Shown here in pieces: positions 25,561 through 37,547 of a DNA stretch of 64,000 nucleotides (positions within the stretch are counted from its first letter, which is position 1; each line of letters starts with the position of its first letter). The translations under genes and the position numbers were made by a program. Source of the DNA: Sequoia sempervirens (lineage: Eukaryota; Streptophyta; Pinopsida; Cupressales; Cupressaceae); assembly GCA_007258455.2 (NCBI GenBank), contig VDFB02321259.1, forward strand, positions 181,501-245,500, read 5' to 3'. A model generated the notes under the pieces. The model ran no database searches. It was not told where the DNA came from and was given only the letters and a program-made list of their open reading frames with translations.

Positions 25561-25734
25561 ATGCAGTAAGGTTCCCTCTAGGCTCTAACAATACAAGGTA
25601 TCTCCTAGGATGATGAATCAGGATTCCTTTTTGATAAAGGTTCATTTTAAAGTTGAGGGTAAGTCGACAAGTATAACACTAATTTGAAGGTATGCATAAA
25701 TTTCGTGGTACCAAGGATCACTGGGACCAACAAT

Positions 25735-26210
25735 TTCACACACAAATTATGATTCTGGTACCTCGAATGCAGGCACAAGAAGTTGCTCTATCAAGAATTC
25801 ATATTTTGGAATTTTATGGGGGATGTCCAATAAGGATCTAATTGTTTTCATGGCATCTGCTACTTTATTGTTGGCTTTGGGAATTTGCTCAATTGTGATC
25901 TCAATGAAGGATTCATTGAGATTCTCCACCAATTTCTTGTATGGAGTGAGCTTATCATCGTTGGTTTGGTACTCATCATTCACTTGGTTTATTATCAATT
26001 GAAAGTCTCTATATACTTTGAGAGCTATAATGTTCCATTGCACTGCTATTTTGAGACTTATGGTTAAAGCCTCGTATTCTACAATATTATTGGTGCATGG
26101 AAATGCCAATTTATAAGACCTTGGTATGCAATCCCCTTGTGGGGTGATAAATAAGATGTCGGCTCTTGATCCATGTTGTGTGTATGAGCCATCAAATTAG
26201 AGTTTCCAGT
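25735..26210 (-). pseudogene. second RNase H (aRNH) of element A
   Basis: On the minus strand the frame starts with FDGSYTQHGSRAD (first catalytic aspartate in DGS), continues through NNIVEYEAL (catalytic glutamate) and LKVYRDFQLIINQVN (third acidic residue), and ends with EQIPKANNKVADAM. Most of it is a single 120-codon frame at 25,747-26,109. It lies between the RT-linked RNase H and the integrase. That extra archaeal/plant-like RNase H is a lineage mark of Tat/Ogre elements. Confidence 0.85.
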
Positions 26211-26239
26211 GGTCAGCTATGTTGAGATTAAAAATAGAT

Positions 26240-27788
26240 TTACCTGGAAACTCTGAGATGAGAGGATTCTCTGAATAGATTGGTGCTTCTGCAAGTTGAT
26301 GCGATGACTTGGCCCTTGATTGCTTTCCGTTCCACATATTCAATGTCATATTTTGATAGTATCATCACCCATTTGGCCATTCTTCCAGTGAGAATTTCTT
26401 TTGATAGTAAGTACTTGAGAGGGTCGATTTTGGTGATGAGTTTTATTTTGTGTGCTAACATGTAATGTCTAAATTTTTGTGATGCAAACACTACTACTAA
26501 ACATGCTTTCTCAATGAATTAATAGTTTAGCTCATACCCAACAATTGTTATACTGATGTAATAGATGGCCCTTTCTATTCCATTTTCACCATGTTGAGCT
26601 AGGAGAGCTCTAAGGGCTATTGTTGTTGCTAATACGTAGAGAATTAATGGTTTTCTTGGGATTGGTGGCATTAGGACTGGTGGTGTAAGTAGATATTCTT
26701 TGATTTTATTGAAGGCTTCTTCACACTTGTTATCCCATTTTTATGCTACTCCCTTGTGAAGTAGGAAATAATATGGATTTTGCTTATCTGCCAACTGTGC
26801 TATGAACCTTCGAATGGATTGAAGCCTACCTTGGAGACCTCTCAATTCCTTTAATGTTTTGGGTGCCTCCATCTCAAGGATTTCTTTTACTTTTGCTAGA
26901 TCTACCTCAATACCTCTCATTGATACTATATTTCCTATTCATGATTGTATGTCAAAGACACACTTCTTCATGTTTAATCTAACCTTGTACTCTGCTAGCC
27001 TATCAAAAATGGAACTTAGGGTTGCTATGTGATCCTTTCTCCTTCTATATTTGGCTAGAATGTCATCAACATAATCTTCAACAGTTTTGTGAATCATGTC
27101 ATGGAAGATTAATGTTATGGACCTTTAGTATGTTTCTCCTACATTCTTTAAGCCAAATGGCATCATGTTCTAGCAGTAAGTCCCCCATGGACAAGTGAAG
27201 GTCATTTTGTGTTCGTCTTCTTTAGGAATCATTATCTGGTTATAACCTAAGAAACCATCCATCAAGGAAAGCATTTCATGTCCTGCCATCAAGTCTATGA
27301 TCATGTCAGTATTGGGCAATGGGAAATCATCTTTCAGACATGCTTTGTTCAAGTCTCTAAAGTTTGTGTAGATTTTGATGCCCCCATTGGGTTTTGAGAT
27401 AGGCACCAAGTTTGACACCCATTCTAGATAATCCATTGGTCTGATGAATCTTGCATCTAATAACTTCTTTAGCTCCATTTTTACTAGCAGGGTGATCTGA
27501 GGGTGCTTCTAGGTATACTGCTAAGTGGTGAACCACAATTTCTGGATTAAGCCTTGGCATGTTAGCATAGCTACATGAAAATTTTATTTGTCTCTCTCTC
27601 AGGAAGGCTACTAGGAGCTCTTGTTCCTCTGATAGTAATGACTCCACATAGAATGTGATGTGTGGAGTTTCCTCTATTCCTAGATTGACCGGATTACATT
27701 TTTCTGCCAGGACTGTTGATTTCTTGATGAAGAGCTCTGAAAGAAAGATTGAATCCCCCATCCTCGAGTGGCTCAGAGAGGTTTTCAC
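26240..27788 (-). pseudogene. reverse transcriptase and RNase H of element A
   Basis: The minus strand encodes the pre-RT block (FLRERQIKFSCSYANMP, near 27,550-27,610), then VPISKPNGGIKI and FRDLNKAC (27,330-27,430). The catalytic YVDDIL box lies near 27,058-27,078, and the RNase H region ends with the 83-codon frame at 26,240-26,491 (AHKIKLITKIDPLKYLL). Stops such as the one after TCPWGTYC (near 27,170) and a frame shift near 27,400 break it. All main RT blocks are in order and close to normal length. It copied the element RNA into DNA. Confidence 0.92.
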
Positions 27789-27819
27789 CGTTGGATGTGT
27801 CCTTTCTTTTTACTTTTTT

Positions 27820-28300
27820 CTAGTCAAAGAGTACCATAGTGTGGTTTTCACTCAAGGACTTGGATATTATTCTTAATTTCTCACTTTTGTGACTAAGGGA
27901 TTCAATCATTTCCTGATAATAGGCTTGTGTATCTAGCTCAATGATGAACCCTACTTTATGATCCCCACATAGAATGCTATACTGCAGTCCCATGAATTTT
28001 GAGAGTGCCTCAATGTTTTCAAATGTATCAAGAACTAGTGGTCCTCGTTGGTTGTAGTCGATGAGTTGGGGGTATACTAGGTGGATTTCATGATTTTTAT
28101 GGTTTGATTCAAAGGATAAGGTGCTAATCATGAAAAGAGTGGTATCCTCAAATAGCCTAGGTAAGTTGGTCATGGGATCCTCGTCATCACTACTACTACA
28201 CACATAACTTGGTAAATCATTGAAACTTGTTATAGCATATGAGATGGATCTGCCTCGATAACTTCTTGGCCAAGATCTTCCCAACTTGTAAAGTTGGGAT
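27820..28300 (-). pseudogene. protease-RT linker of element A
   Basis: A 154-codon open frame (27,820-28,284) between protease and RT, starting MGRSWPRSYRGRSISYA and containing an acidic SSSDDEDP patch. I see no catalytic motif. The place in the polyprotein and its intact length suggest a normal, uncharacterised linker. Confidence 0.6.
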
Positions 28301-28359
28301 AGTCTTCAGGAGACATTTGAGATGTGGAGGCTTCATTTTCTTGCGAACGTCCCTGTGAT

Positions 28360-28960
28360 CTAGGAGATTGTGGTAATCATGTAGTTTCCATAACCATTAT
28401 CTTTGATGATGACCTTAATGTTAGAAATGGTGGGAATAGCGGAAGTGGCAGGTGTCTCTATCACAGAAGTGGATGCGAGAGTGGCTGGATCGATGTATGG
28501 TGTAGATGGGCCCTCATCATTTTTAGGTACTTGGGGGATTTTATAGTACTTTTCCTCAAGGATTTTGCAATAGGAGAATGGTTCAGGATCTCCATGGATG
28601 GTGACTTTTTGTCCCTCATATGTGAATATGACACATTGATGGAAAGTTGATGCTACTACTTGAATTGCATGAATCCATGGATGTCCTAGGAGGATGTTAT
28701 ATGGCAAGTCAAGGTCCAGGACCTGACAAGTGGATTTCATGATGGCTGGCCCTACCTCAATAGGGATTTTGATTGTGCCTTAGGACACTCTTTCCTGATC
28801 ATCATATGCTCTTATTGTGATACCCTTTCCTTTGTCAATAGAATCCTCTAAGATTTTTAATTGTTTGATGAGCTTGAGAGAACAAATATTCAAGCCCGCA
28901 CCTCCATCCACCAAGACCCTTTTGAATTTTCTTTTCTATACTAGGACTTCTAAGTGGAGT
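28360..28960 (-). pseudogene. aspartic protease of element A
   Basis: The minus strand reads VLVDGGAGLNICSLK at about 28,880-28,915, the D-G-G active-site loop seen in plant gypsy proteases, and YNILLGHPWIHAIQ near 28,660-28,700, the hydrophobic-G motif. The 126-codon frame at 28,360-28,740 covers the second half and a Pro/Ser/Thr-rich tail. The active-site aspartate is intact. It would cut the gag-pol polyprotein. Confidence 0.88.
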
Positions 28961-29433
28961 ACATGATTATGAGATGGTTGGGTAGGAAAATCTTGGTCGG
29001 AGAATGTGAGGAGATTTGGGGTAATGATATTTTTGACAATAGCTTGGAATTGTTTCGCATCAAGATCTGCAACCACAGTGGATGAATTCAATGCTTCATC
29101 AAGGATTTTCTTATGGGAAGATGATATTTTTATTAGCTCCATGATGGAGATTTGCGCTGGAATTCTTTTGAGTTGATCAAGGATGTTATATCCATTGGGG
29201 ATAGATCTAGGTTTAGGGACTTTGTTTGGTTGGGATGATCCTACAATGGTAACTTTGCTACCTCTTGTGGTGACTCCACAATCAACATGGTCTCCTTTGA
29301 TGGCAATGGTAGCGCAGTAGTCATCCAAGGATGCAATGACATGGTCATACACATGATTTACATTCTTGAAGGTTTCTTTCCCCTTATCCATGTTGTTATT
29401 CCCTTTATTGCCATGGTTAGGCATCGGATTCAT
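28936..29433 (-). pseudogene. gag-protease junction segment of element A
   Basis: A 165-codon open frame starting MNPMPNHGNKGNNNMDKG. Its first half lies in repeat unit 1 of the 1,197-bp array; its second half (ELIKISSSHKKILDEAL onward) is unique sequence leading to the protease. Units 2 and 3 carry the same start (30,310-30,630 and 31,507-31,827) but break off at the unit boundary after QISIMGQ. Only unit 1 therefore retains continuity with protease. Confidence 0.7.
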
Positions 29434-32400
29434 GTATATCTTAAGGTTTTGGTTTCTTGTTGGCTATTCCACGTTTATTATACCAAGGAGGTTTTACATC
29501 TGGTTCTTGGTAATTCTCATAGGTTGGCACCTTGATGAGTTTTTAGTTTATCAATTTCTTCATGATGACTTCAAGTGGTTCCCCAAGAGTGGTGTACTTT
29601 CACTTGGGGTAATTCTTGTTCCATTGGGGTGGTCCCCTTTGGTCATTGACATTGTGAATTGCTTGATTGTTGTTTGGTTGTTGTGTTTCTTGATGATTGT
29701 TTTGGTGTTGGATTTGGATTTGTGGTACGGGTGTATTTGGGTGAGGGGCACTGATGACCACTTTGGTGTCGACAACACCATCATTGGTAACATTTTTGAT
29801 CTTTTCCCATGTGCGAAGTTTGTTGTTATAATTGGTGGATGGGCGGTTGTTTTTTTGTTCGAGGTATGAAGTTGATCCTATAGGTTGTGTCATAAGGCCT
29901 TGTTCGATGTTGAGTGCCTTGGAGATCAACTGGTCATATGTGGTAATCCCTTGTACCTTGAGATGGAATGCCAAGAGGCCATCAAGGTTGGATATGATGG
30001 TGAAAACTTTTTGTTGTTCGGGCATGGTCCATTTACTCCAATTGGCCTTGGATTGCCATCATTGTAGGAATGAAGTGAATGATTCATTCTTATCTTGTTT
30101 CAAAGTTGAGAGTTCTTCTAGACTGGCATCCATTGTGATATTGCATGTTTATTTTTTAATGAATGCATCTATAATTTCTTGGAATTTTTTGATGCCTATA
30201 GGTAGGCGAGAGAACCATTCCATAGCATGGCCAACTAAAATCCTATAAAATAGCCGCATCAGATAGGTATCATCATCGGTGACTTCCATGCAATGAACCT
30301 AGAATTCTCTTATGTGATCTTCAGGGTTTCCTGTCCCATGATGGAGATTTGCACTGGAATTCTTTTGAGTTGATCAAGGATGTTATATCCATTGGGGATA
30401 GATCTAGGTTTAGGGACTTTGTTTGGTTGGGATGATCCTACGATGGTAACTTTGCTACCTCTTGTGGTGACTCCACAATCAAGATGGGCTTCTTTGATGG
30501 CGATGGTAGCGCAGTAGTCATCCAAGGATGCAACGACGTGGTCATACACATGATTTACATTCTTGAAGGTTTCTTTCCCCTTATCCATGTTTTTATTCCC
30601 TTTATTGCCATGGTTAGGCATCAGATTCATGTATATCTTAAGGTTTTGCTTTCCTGTTGGCTATTCCACGTTTATTATACCAAGGAGGTTTTACATCCAA
30701 TTCTTGGTAATTCTCATAGGTTGGCGCCTTGATGAGTTTTTAGTTTATGAATTTCTTCATTATGACTTCAAGAGGTTCCCCAAGAGTGGTGTACTTTCAC
30801 TTGGGGTAATTCTTGTTCCGTTGGGGTGGTCCCCTTTGGTCATTGACATTGTGAATTGCTTGATTGTTGTTTGGTTGTTGTGTTTCTTGATGATTGTTTT
30901 GGTGTTGGATTTGGATTTGTGGTACGGGTGTATTTGGGTGAGGGGCACTGATGACCACTTTGGTGTCGACAACACCATCATTGGTAACATTTTTGATCTT
31001 TTCCCATGTGCGAGGTTTGTTGTTATAATTGGTGGATGGGCGGTTGTTTTTTTGTTCGGGGTATGAAGTTGATCCTATAGGTTGTGTCATAAGGCCTTGT
31101 TCGATGTTGAGTGCCTTGGAGATCAACTGGTCATATGTGGTAATCCCTTGTACCTTGAGATGGAATGCCAAGAGGCCATCAAGGTTGGATATGATGGTGA
31201 AAACTTTTTGTTGTTCGGGCATGGTCCATTTACTCCCATTGGCCTTGGATTGCCATCATTGTAGTAATGAAGTGAATGATTCATTCTTATCTTGTTTCAA
31301 AGTTGAGAGTTCTTCTAGACTGGCATCCATTGTGATATTGCATGTTTATTTTTTAATGAATGCATCTATAATTTCTTGGAATTTTTTGATGCCTGTAGGT
31401 AGGCGAGAGAACCATTCCATAGCATGGCCAACTAAAATCCTAGAAAATAGCCGCATCAGATAGGTATCATCATCGGTGACTTCCATGCAATGAACCTAGA
31501 ATTCTCTTATGTGATCTTCAGGGTTTTCTGTCCCATGATGGAGATTTGCACTGGAATTCTTTTGAGTTGATCAAGGATGTTATATCCATTGGGGATAGAT
31601 CTAGGTTTAGGGACTTTGTTTGGTTGGGATGATCCTACGATGGTAACTTTGCTGCCTCTTGTGGTGACTCCACAATCAACATGGGCTTCTTTGATGGTGA
31701 TGGTAGCATAGTAGTCATCCAAGGATGCAACGACGTGGTCATACACATGATTTTCATTCTTGAAGGTTTCTTTCCCCTTATCCATGTTTTTATTCCCTTT
31801 ATTGCCATGGTTGGGCATCAGATTCATGTATATCTTAAGGTTTTGCTTTCCTGTTGGCTATTCCACGTTTATTATACCAAGGAGGTTTTACATCCAATTC
31901 TTGGTAATTCTCATAGGTTGGCACCTTGATGAGTTTTTAGTTTATGAATTTCTTCATTATGACTTCAAGAGGTTCCCCAAGAGTGGTGTACTTTCACTTG
32001 GGGTAATTCTTGTTCCATTGGGGTGGTCCCCTTTGGTCATTGACATTGTGAATTGCTTGATTGTTGTTTGGTTGTTGTGTTTCTTGATGATTGTTTTGGT
32101 GTTGGATTTGGATTTGTGGTACGGGTGTATTTGGGTGAGGGGCATTGATGACCACTTTGATGTCGACAACACCATCATTGGTAACATTTTTGTTCTTTTC
32201 CCATGTGTGAGGTTTGTCGTTATGATTGGTGGATGGGCGGTTGTTTTTTTGTTCGGGGTATGAAGTTGATCCTGTAGGTTGTGTCATAAGGCCTTGTTCG
32301 ATGTTGAGTGCCTTGGAGATCAACTGGTCATATGTGGTAATACTTTGTACCTTGAGATGGAATGCCAAGAGGCCGTCAAGGTTGGATATGATGGTGCAAA

Positions 32401-32731
32401 ATTTTTATTCTTCAGGCATGGTCCATTTACTCTAATTGGCCTTGGATTTCCATCGTTGTAGGAATGAAGCGAATGATTCATTCTTATCTTGTTTTAAAGT
32501 TGAGTGTTCTTCTAGACTGGCATCCATTGTGATATTGCATTTGTATTTTTTAATGAATGCATCTATAATTTCTTGGAATGTTTTGATGCCCGTAGGTAGG
32601 CGAGAGAACCATTCCATAGCATGGCCAACTAAAATACTAGGAAATAGCTGCATCAGATAGGTATCATCATCAGCGACTTCCATGCAATGAACTTGGAATT
32701 CTCTTATGTGATCTTCAGGGTTTCCTGTCCC
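29141..32731 (-). repeat. three exact tandem copies of a 1,197-bp gag segment
   Basis: Units are 29,141-30,337, 30,338-31,534 and 31,535-32,731. Each is exactly 1,197 bp and they differ only by scattered substitutions. CCATGAT occurs at the left edge (29,139-29,145), at both internal junctions and at the right edge (32,730-32,736), so the array probably grew by recombination or slippage between these 7-bp matches. Each unit holds the end of the gag capsid-like domain, the gag C-terminal tail and the start of the gag-protease junction. The last two parts are in different frames in every unit, and the junction reading IMGQETLKIT-stop closes the frame. Confidence 0.97.
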
Positions 32732-32815
32732 ATGATATTTTTCAAACTTGGGGATCTCGAATCCCTTTGGGAATGGTTTCATCACAAGGATCCTATCAAA
32801 TGGATAGGGACACAA
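31994..32815 (-). pseudogene. gag capsid domain (retrotransposon gag) of element A
   Basis: The minus-strand frame from 32,815 reads MCPYPFDRILVMKPFPKGFE, then FEKYHGTGNPEDHIREFQVH, AMEWFSRLPTGIKTFQE and ESFASFLQRW. These are hallmark blocks of the plant gypsy gag domain. The tail continues in the 124-codon frame at 31,994-32,368, rich in N, Q, P and H. The 5' part (32,732-32,815) lies outside the tandem array and is present once; the rest is in unit 3. Further copies of the tail lie at 30,797-31,222 and 29,600-30,025. Confidence 0.88.
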
Positions 32816-33059
32816 GTTGGTATTTTTTTGGTTCGCCCTGATTGAAGATCGATCACTTGTTGCGAGAGCAACCTGATTTGTGTCGTTACATCATTTTGTG
32901 GATCAAGGGGTGGGATGAAGGTGTTCTGGGGTGTTTCGATTGTGGGTTGGATGGGTGGGTTATTTGGTGTTTTTTTTATGGTATTTGCACATTTTTTTGA
33001 GCCAGGTATGCTTGCACTTATTGCTATATAAACAACGCTTGTTGTTGTTCTTATTGTTG

Positions 33060-33640
33060 TTGTGCTAATATTTCATGTTGTTGAGCCTGTTGTTGTGCTT
33101 ATTGTTGTTCCAACAACGCTTTTTGTTTGGCTGCTAATTGGGCTACTTCTTGCTTCTCTTGATATTGTTTTATTTCCTTCTGATATGCTTGTAGTTGTGC
33201 TGCTTGTTTTTGTGCAAGAAACTGTGATTTTATTTGTGCTTGTTGTGCTTGATATTGGGCGTGCACCTGAGCTTGAGCTTGTTCTTGCACTACTTGTGCT
33301 TGGCCTTGTGCTTGTGCCACTTGTTGTTGCAATAGAATTTGGGATTGAGCAGGCTTTTGTCCTTGTAATGCGGCTTGGGCTAGTTGAGTAGCTTGTGTAG
33401 CTTAAGCAACTTCTTGTTGTTGTTGCAATAGGGCTTGGGCTTGTGTGGCCTATTGCACTTTTTGTGGAATTTGGGCAGCTTGATCATCTTGTGTTGCTTG
33501 TGCATCTTGTTGGGTAGCTAATTGTACGGCTTGTTGAGAAGCTATTTGTGTGGCTTTTTTCTTTTGCACTTGTAGAAATTCCTTTTGATAAGCAGCTTGT
33601 TGAGCGGCTTGCAATGCCATGTTGTATTGGTTTCATAAAT
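33060..33640 (-). pseudogene. glutamine/alanine-rich gag segment of element A
   Basis: The minus strand encodes long Q- and A-rich sequence (for example QVAQAQGQAQVVQEQAQAQV within 33,099-33,332). It is likely helical or coiled coil and grew from repeats of tgttgctt-like words seen on the plus strand. It separates the gag N-terminal region from the capsid domain. A stop splits it near 33,390. Confidence 0.7.
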
Positions 33641-34815
33641 TGGAGTTTGCTGGTGGTGGGGGTGGTGGTGGATTCAGAATGGTCCTTGTGGTGGTGGTGA
33701 GAGATGATCTCTGGTTAGTGGTTTGAGTGGTGGATGGTGTGATTGATGTGGTTGGTCCTTGAGAGCCCATGCTTTGAGATGTTAGGGGGGTGGTTGATGA
33801 TGTCGTGATTGCTTGTGTAGCTTTCATTTGTTGTTGCGATATCGATGACAAGTTTTTGAGAGTTTGGTGTGATGCTTTGATTGGTGTTTGGAATGTTGGT
33901 TTGATTGATACTTGGTAAAGGGGGAATCCCTAAGCCAAGGACTGGTGTGGATGATGATGGCAATGGCGAAAGTGGTGGAAATGTGAGGGGTGTGATTTCT
34001 TGAGAAAATGGCGTAGTTTCGAGAATACCCTCTGGTCCGAACATTTCTTCCTCTCCTTGTGAGGTTTTGGGGAGAGAGGCTTGGGGTGTTGCATGAAATG
34101 ATGATGATGATGGATCATTTGGATCATGAAAGGTGAGAGGGACATATGTATTCAATGTATTTTGGGGTATGTTTTGTTCCAAAATGGTGTTTGCATCCAA
34201 GTCTTGATTATTGACAAGACGGTGTATTTGAATAGCATTAAGAAATGCATTTCCCTTATTAACATTAGGTTGAGTTGGAGCAAAATATGTTGTAATTTGT
34301 GGTATGTTTTGAGTGATATTTTGGGATGGGGGTGTATATGAGATGGGGATGTTGGATGAAATTTGGGGTGTGATTCCAAAAGATGTGTCCACAATAGTAC
34401 TCATGTCAAAATCAGAAGGGAGTTTAGCCCTTTGTTTTTATAATTCGAGCATGTATAGTGAAGGGTTGAGTCTCATCATGATATTGATAATTTTATGGTT
34501 TTCTAGATTGTGGATTATTTCAGTGATTTCCTCATGTGACATTCTGAAGGGATTATTGGTGAGATCCTCCATTTGGATGCCTTCCTCTTGATGGTCTTGC
34601 GAAAGCGGAGGAAGGTTAACTATGAGACTTCCAGACTCAATGGGATTCATGTTAGGAGCGGTTTGACTTAAGTCACTTGAAGGAGATGTTTCTTTGTTGG
34701 CTTCCATGTTCTTCTTGTGTTGTGATCTAGTTTGCACCATAAAATAGGGATCAATCTTCAAGAATGCGAAAGGTGAATTATCTAATTCTTTGGATTGATC
34801 TAACTTTAGATACAA
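33641..34815 (-). pseudogene. gag N-terminal disordered region of element A
   Basis: A 229-codon frame (33,715-34,404) and a 125-codon frame (34,438-34,815) read as Ser/Pro/Thr/Asn-rich sequence typical of extended N-terminal gag parts in large plant gypsy elements. I take 34,815 as the earliest visible start, though MVQTRSQHKK at about 34,738 is a more usual gag start. Overlapping plus-strand frames are shadows. No domain is recognised. Confidence 0.6.
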
Positions 34816-37528
34816 AAGAGAAATTTTAGGATGAATTTAAGGATCAAAAAGGGTGACAATGATATGGATGTAAGATGGATGTTTGATGGATGATTGGAAA
34901 TCTTGAGAAAATCTTGAAGGGGTATGTTAAACTTTAGGACTTGATTCAGGATTGATTTTTTTTGGATTCGGATTTTCGTGGACTCATAAACTCTAAGAGG
35001 TTGGATGTTGTCCTAGAGTTAAATCATTCACAAGATGATAATTTGTCTAGGTGTGAGAAGAAGGGTTCATCTAAACACTCCTATCCAAACAAGATGATAT
35101 TGATAATGAACTCCTAAAATCCCAAGATGTTGGATGTTATCAAGGGATAAATTTGCTCACAAGTTTTGATAATTTCATCAAATATGTGGCGAAGGATGCA
35201 TCTACACACATTCAGTAAAACAAGGTGATTTTGGATTGATTTCAAATGCTTTGCCCAAAGTTTAACATAAAGGATTTTTCAGAGATTTTCAAAGAGTTGA
35301 TGAGATGACTTTGGTTTATTGACATTTAAGGATGGATGAAAGTTTTATTTTGATCCTAGGATGTACCTAAAAAGACACTTGTTTACTTTGACCTCGGTAT
35401 TGAAGAACAAGCTTTTCTCTAAACAAGATGTTCAAACTCTCTAAAAATATTTGGGTTTTAAGAGTAATAGAACGAGTAAAAACTAGGATTGTTTCTTGAA
35501 ACCTTTCTATAAAAGTTAAAAAGCAATCTTCGTCTGAATTCATATAGCGTTGAGAGATTATTTTGATGGGCTTTCAGACTAAGGGATTTTTCCTTTGGTT
35601 TCTTGATCTTGATCTTATGTGAATTCATTGGAGACACATGTGTGGGGTCCAATTTTTTTTAGTCTTTGCTTAATGACTTTATTTTACCACAAACACTTCT
35701 TGATTAGGTTTTCAAACTAGATGTCCAATGTCTCAACTTCTTCTCATTTAACAAGGTGTATTATGCAAAACTTTGATGAAATTAAGGCAAGGCCTATCGT
35801 TTAACTTTAGTAGGAAAATTGAGATGTAATTCAAGTGTTTAGAAACCTCTAAGGATGTGAATCCCAAGGGAAAATAATAACACATGAATTTGGTCAATTA
35901 TATTTATCTCCTAAAGGGTTTGAAATTTGAATGATGATGTTAAGTGTTTATTTCCCAATGTTTTCAAACAAGCAAAGCATTTTGACTCATAAGCAATATA
36001 ACATCCTAGATCAATTGGTACATTTTTCTTTGTGGGATTGCCTCATGCCCTTTGTAGTAGAAGAGATGATTTTACATGCAACCAAGGAAAAAATATAAAG
36101 GTATGTTAAGAATGAAGTCTTAACCTCTATATTCTAACCAAGATTGAACATGGCAAGTAACTTCTTGGAATCTAAGTTCCAATGCACCACTTTGATAAAC
36201 TCGTTGGATGGACTAGTTGGCTACTACAAACAAGGTTCTTAATGAAGGGACATCAAGGACATGGCACCTTGCGAGCGTCGAGCAAGCCACTAAAGGCTTT
36301 AATCAATCCTACTAGGGGCTCTTATACTTTTATGGTAGTACCCCATTCTGAATGACACTGTACGACTAAGGCCTACATACCATGAGGACTTGACAATTTA
36401 GTCTTATCCATTGATATAACAGCCCAAATGAAAAACCAATTAGAGTCGCCTTCGAGTTCTCCTTGCAGATGTGTCTCTTAGGTAGCCCCTCTAAAGTTAA
36501 ACAATAGTGAGCAAGCACATTCGTAGTTTCATCGACCTTTGTTTAGAAACAAAGAGAGAATCCACATGATATACCCAACTCACACTCGCAAGCTTTGTTC
36601 AATTTTATTTCCCAAAATGAAGTGTGGAGGTGACTAATTTATCTAAACCTAAGATCATAAAAAGTCCTTTTGATTCTCAAGATCGCTATAAAGTGTGAGA
36701 GAAGTGCATACGTCCTTTTCGATGATGTTAGTTTAAGTAAGCAATCACAGAAAAAAAGTTGCACATGTTCATTTTAACTATGACGAATTGGCTTGTTCAC
36801 TTTTTAATCCCCAAAAAAAGTTTAGTAGATTTGAGTCCTAATATTCATTTTAAGCTTTTTGTAGCAAAAACTTAGAAGTTATTTTTAAAGCCCAAATGAA
36901 ATTAGTATATCCTAAGTATAAAAGATGACAAATTTTCCTTAAGAGGAGTAATGAATCCCCAAAAAGTATTAAAAAAACACTAAAGTGTTTAAAAACACTT
37001 GTTTTTGTGAAATGAAATCATCATGCTTCTCTTCCTCTTCATCTTTGATTGATTCACCCTACAAGAAAAAATTAGTTATATTCTACAAAACAGAGGTCAA
37101 AAAGATAGAAAACAGACAAAAGAAGCAGAAATTGAAAAAAGCATGTGCTGCAAATTAAATTTCACTTCATACTCCCCTCCAGCGGTGCAATTCATGAAGG
37201 CGTCATAGTTTGATTTCTCCAGTGGTACTGTATAGTGCCTCTTTCCAGTTAGCATCACTCCACAGTTAGGCCAGTGAGCGTGAATGCATCACCATTTTTC
37301 CAAGCGGTGTAGTTTGATTTTTTTTGAAAATTCCTGTGGGTCTAATTGGTCCAACGGTGTGGTTTAGAATTTAAATTTTTGGGCAAGAAGACTGAAGCGT
37401 CTGAGTTTGAATTTCTAGTGGTCCTATATAGAGATGCTAGAGAACCAATGGTGCTGAATAGCGACGCTGAACCTACAAACAAAGAAAAATGTGTAATTTT
37501 GATAAAAAAATGTGATTGAAAGGTGAGA
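34816..37528 (-). other. 5' leader of element A
   Basis: About 2.7 kb with no supported ORF between the primer-binding site and gag. Long leaders are common in Tat/Ogre elements. Segments at 35,010-35,060 and 35,125-35,170 are loosely duplicated ('cctaga/cccaagatgttggatgttatc...aagatgataatttgtc' type). A GC-richer block at 37,170-37,470 resembles 19,250-19,570. Confidence 0.6.
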
Positions 37529-37546
37529 TTTCCCTCCTAGTGCCAA
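37529..37546 (-). other. primer-binding site of element A
   Basis: The minus strand reads TGGCACTAGGAGGGAAA two bases after the LTR edge at 37,548. TGG at the start fits a tRNA CCA end. The tRNA is not assigned. Confidence 0.65.
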
Positions 37547-37547
37547 A

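Noticed and set aside
29366..29869. 167-codon plus-strand hydrophobic ORFs, repeated at 30,563 and 31,760
   Set aside because: Mirror frames of the N/Q/P-rich minus-strand gag tail in the three tandem units. The hydrophobic look comes from reading AAC/CAA codons in reverse.
33062..33391. 109-codon plus-strand ORF that looks like membrane segments
   Set aside because: Antisense shadow of the Q/A-rich gag segment.
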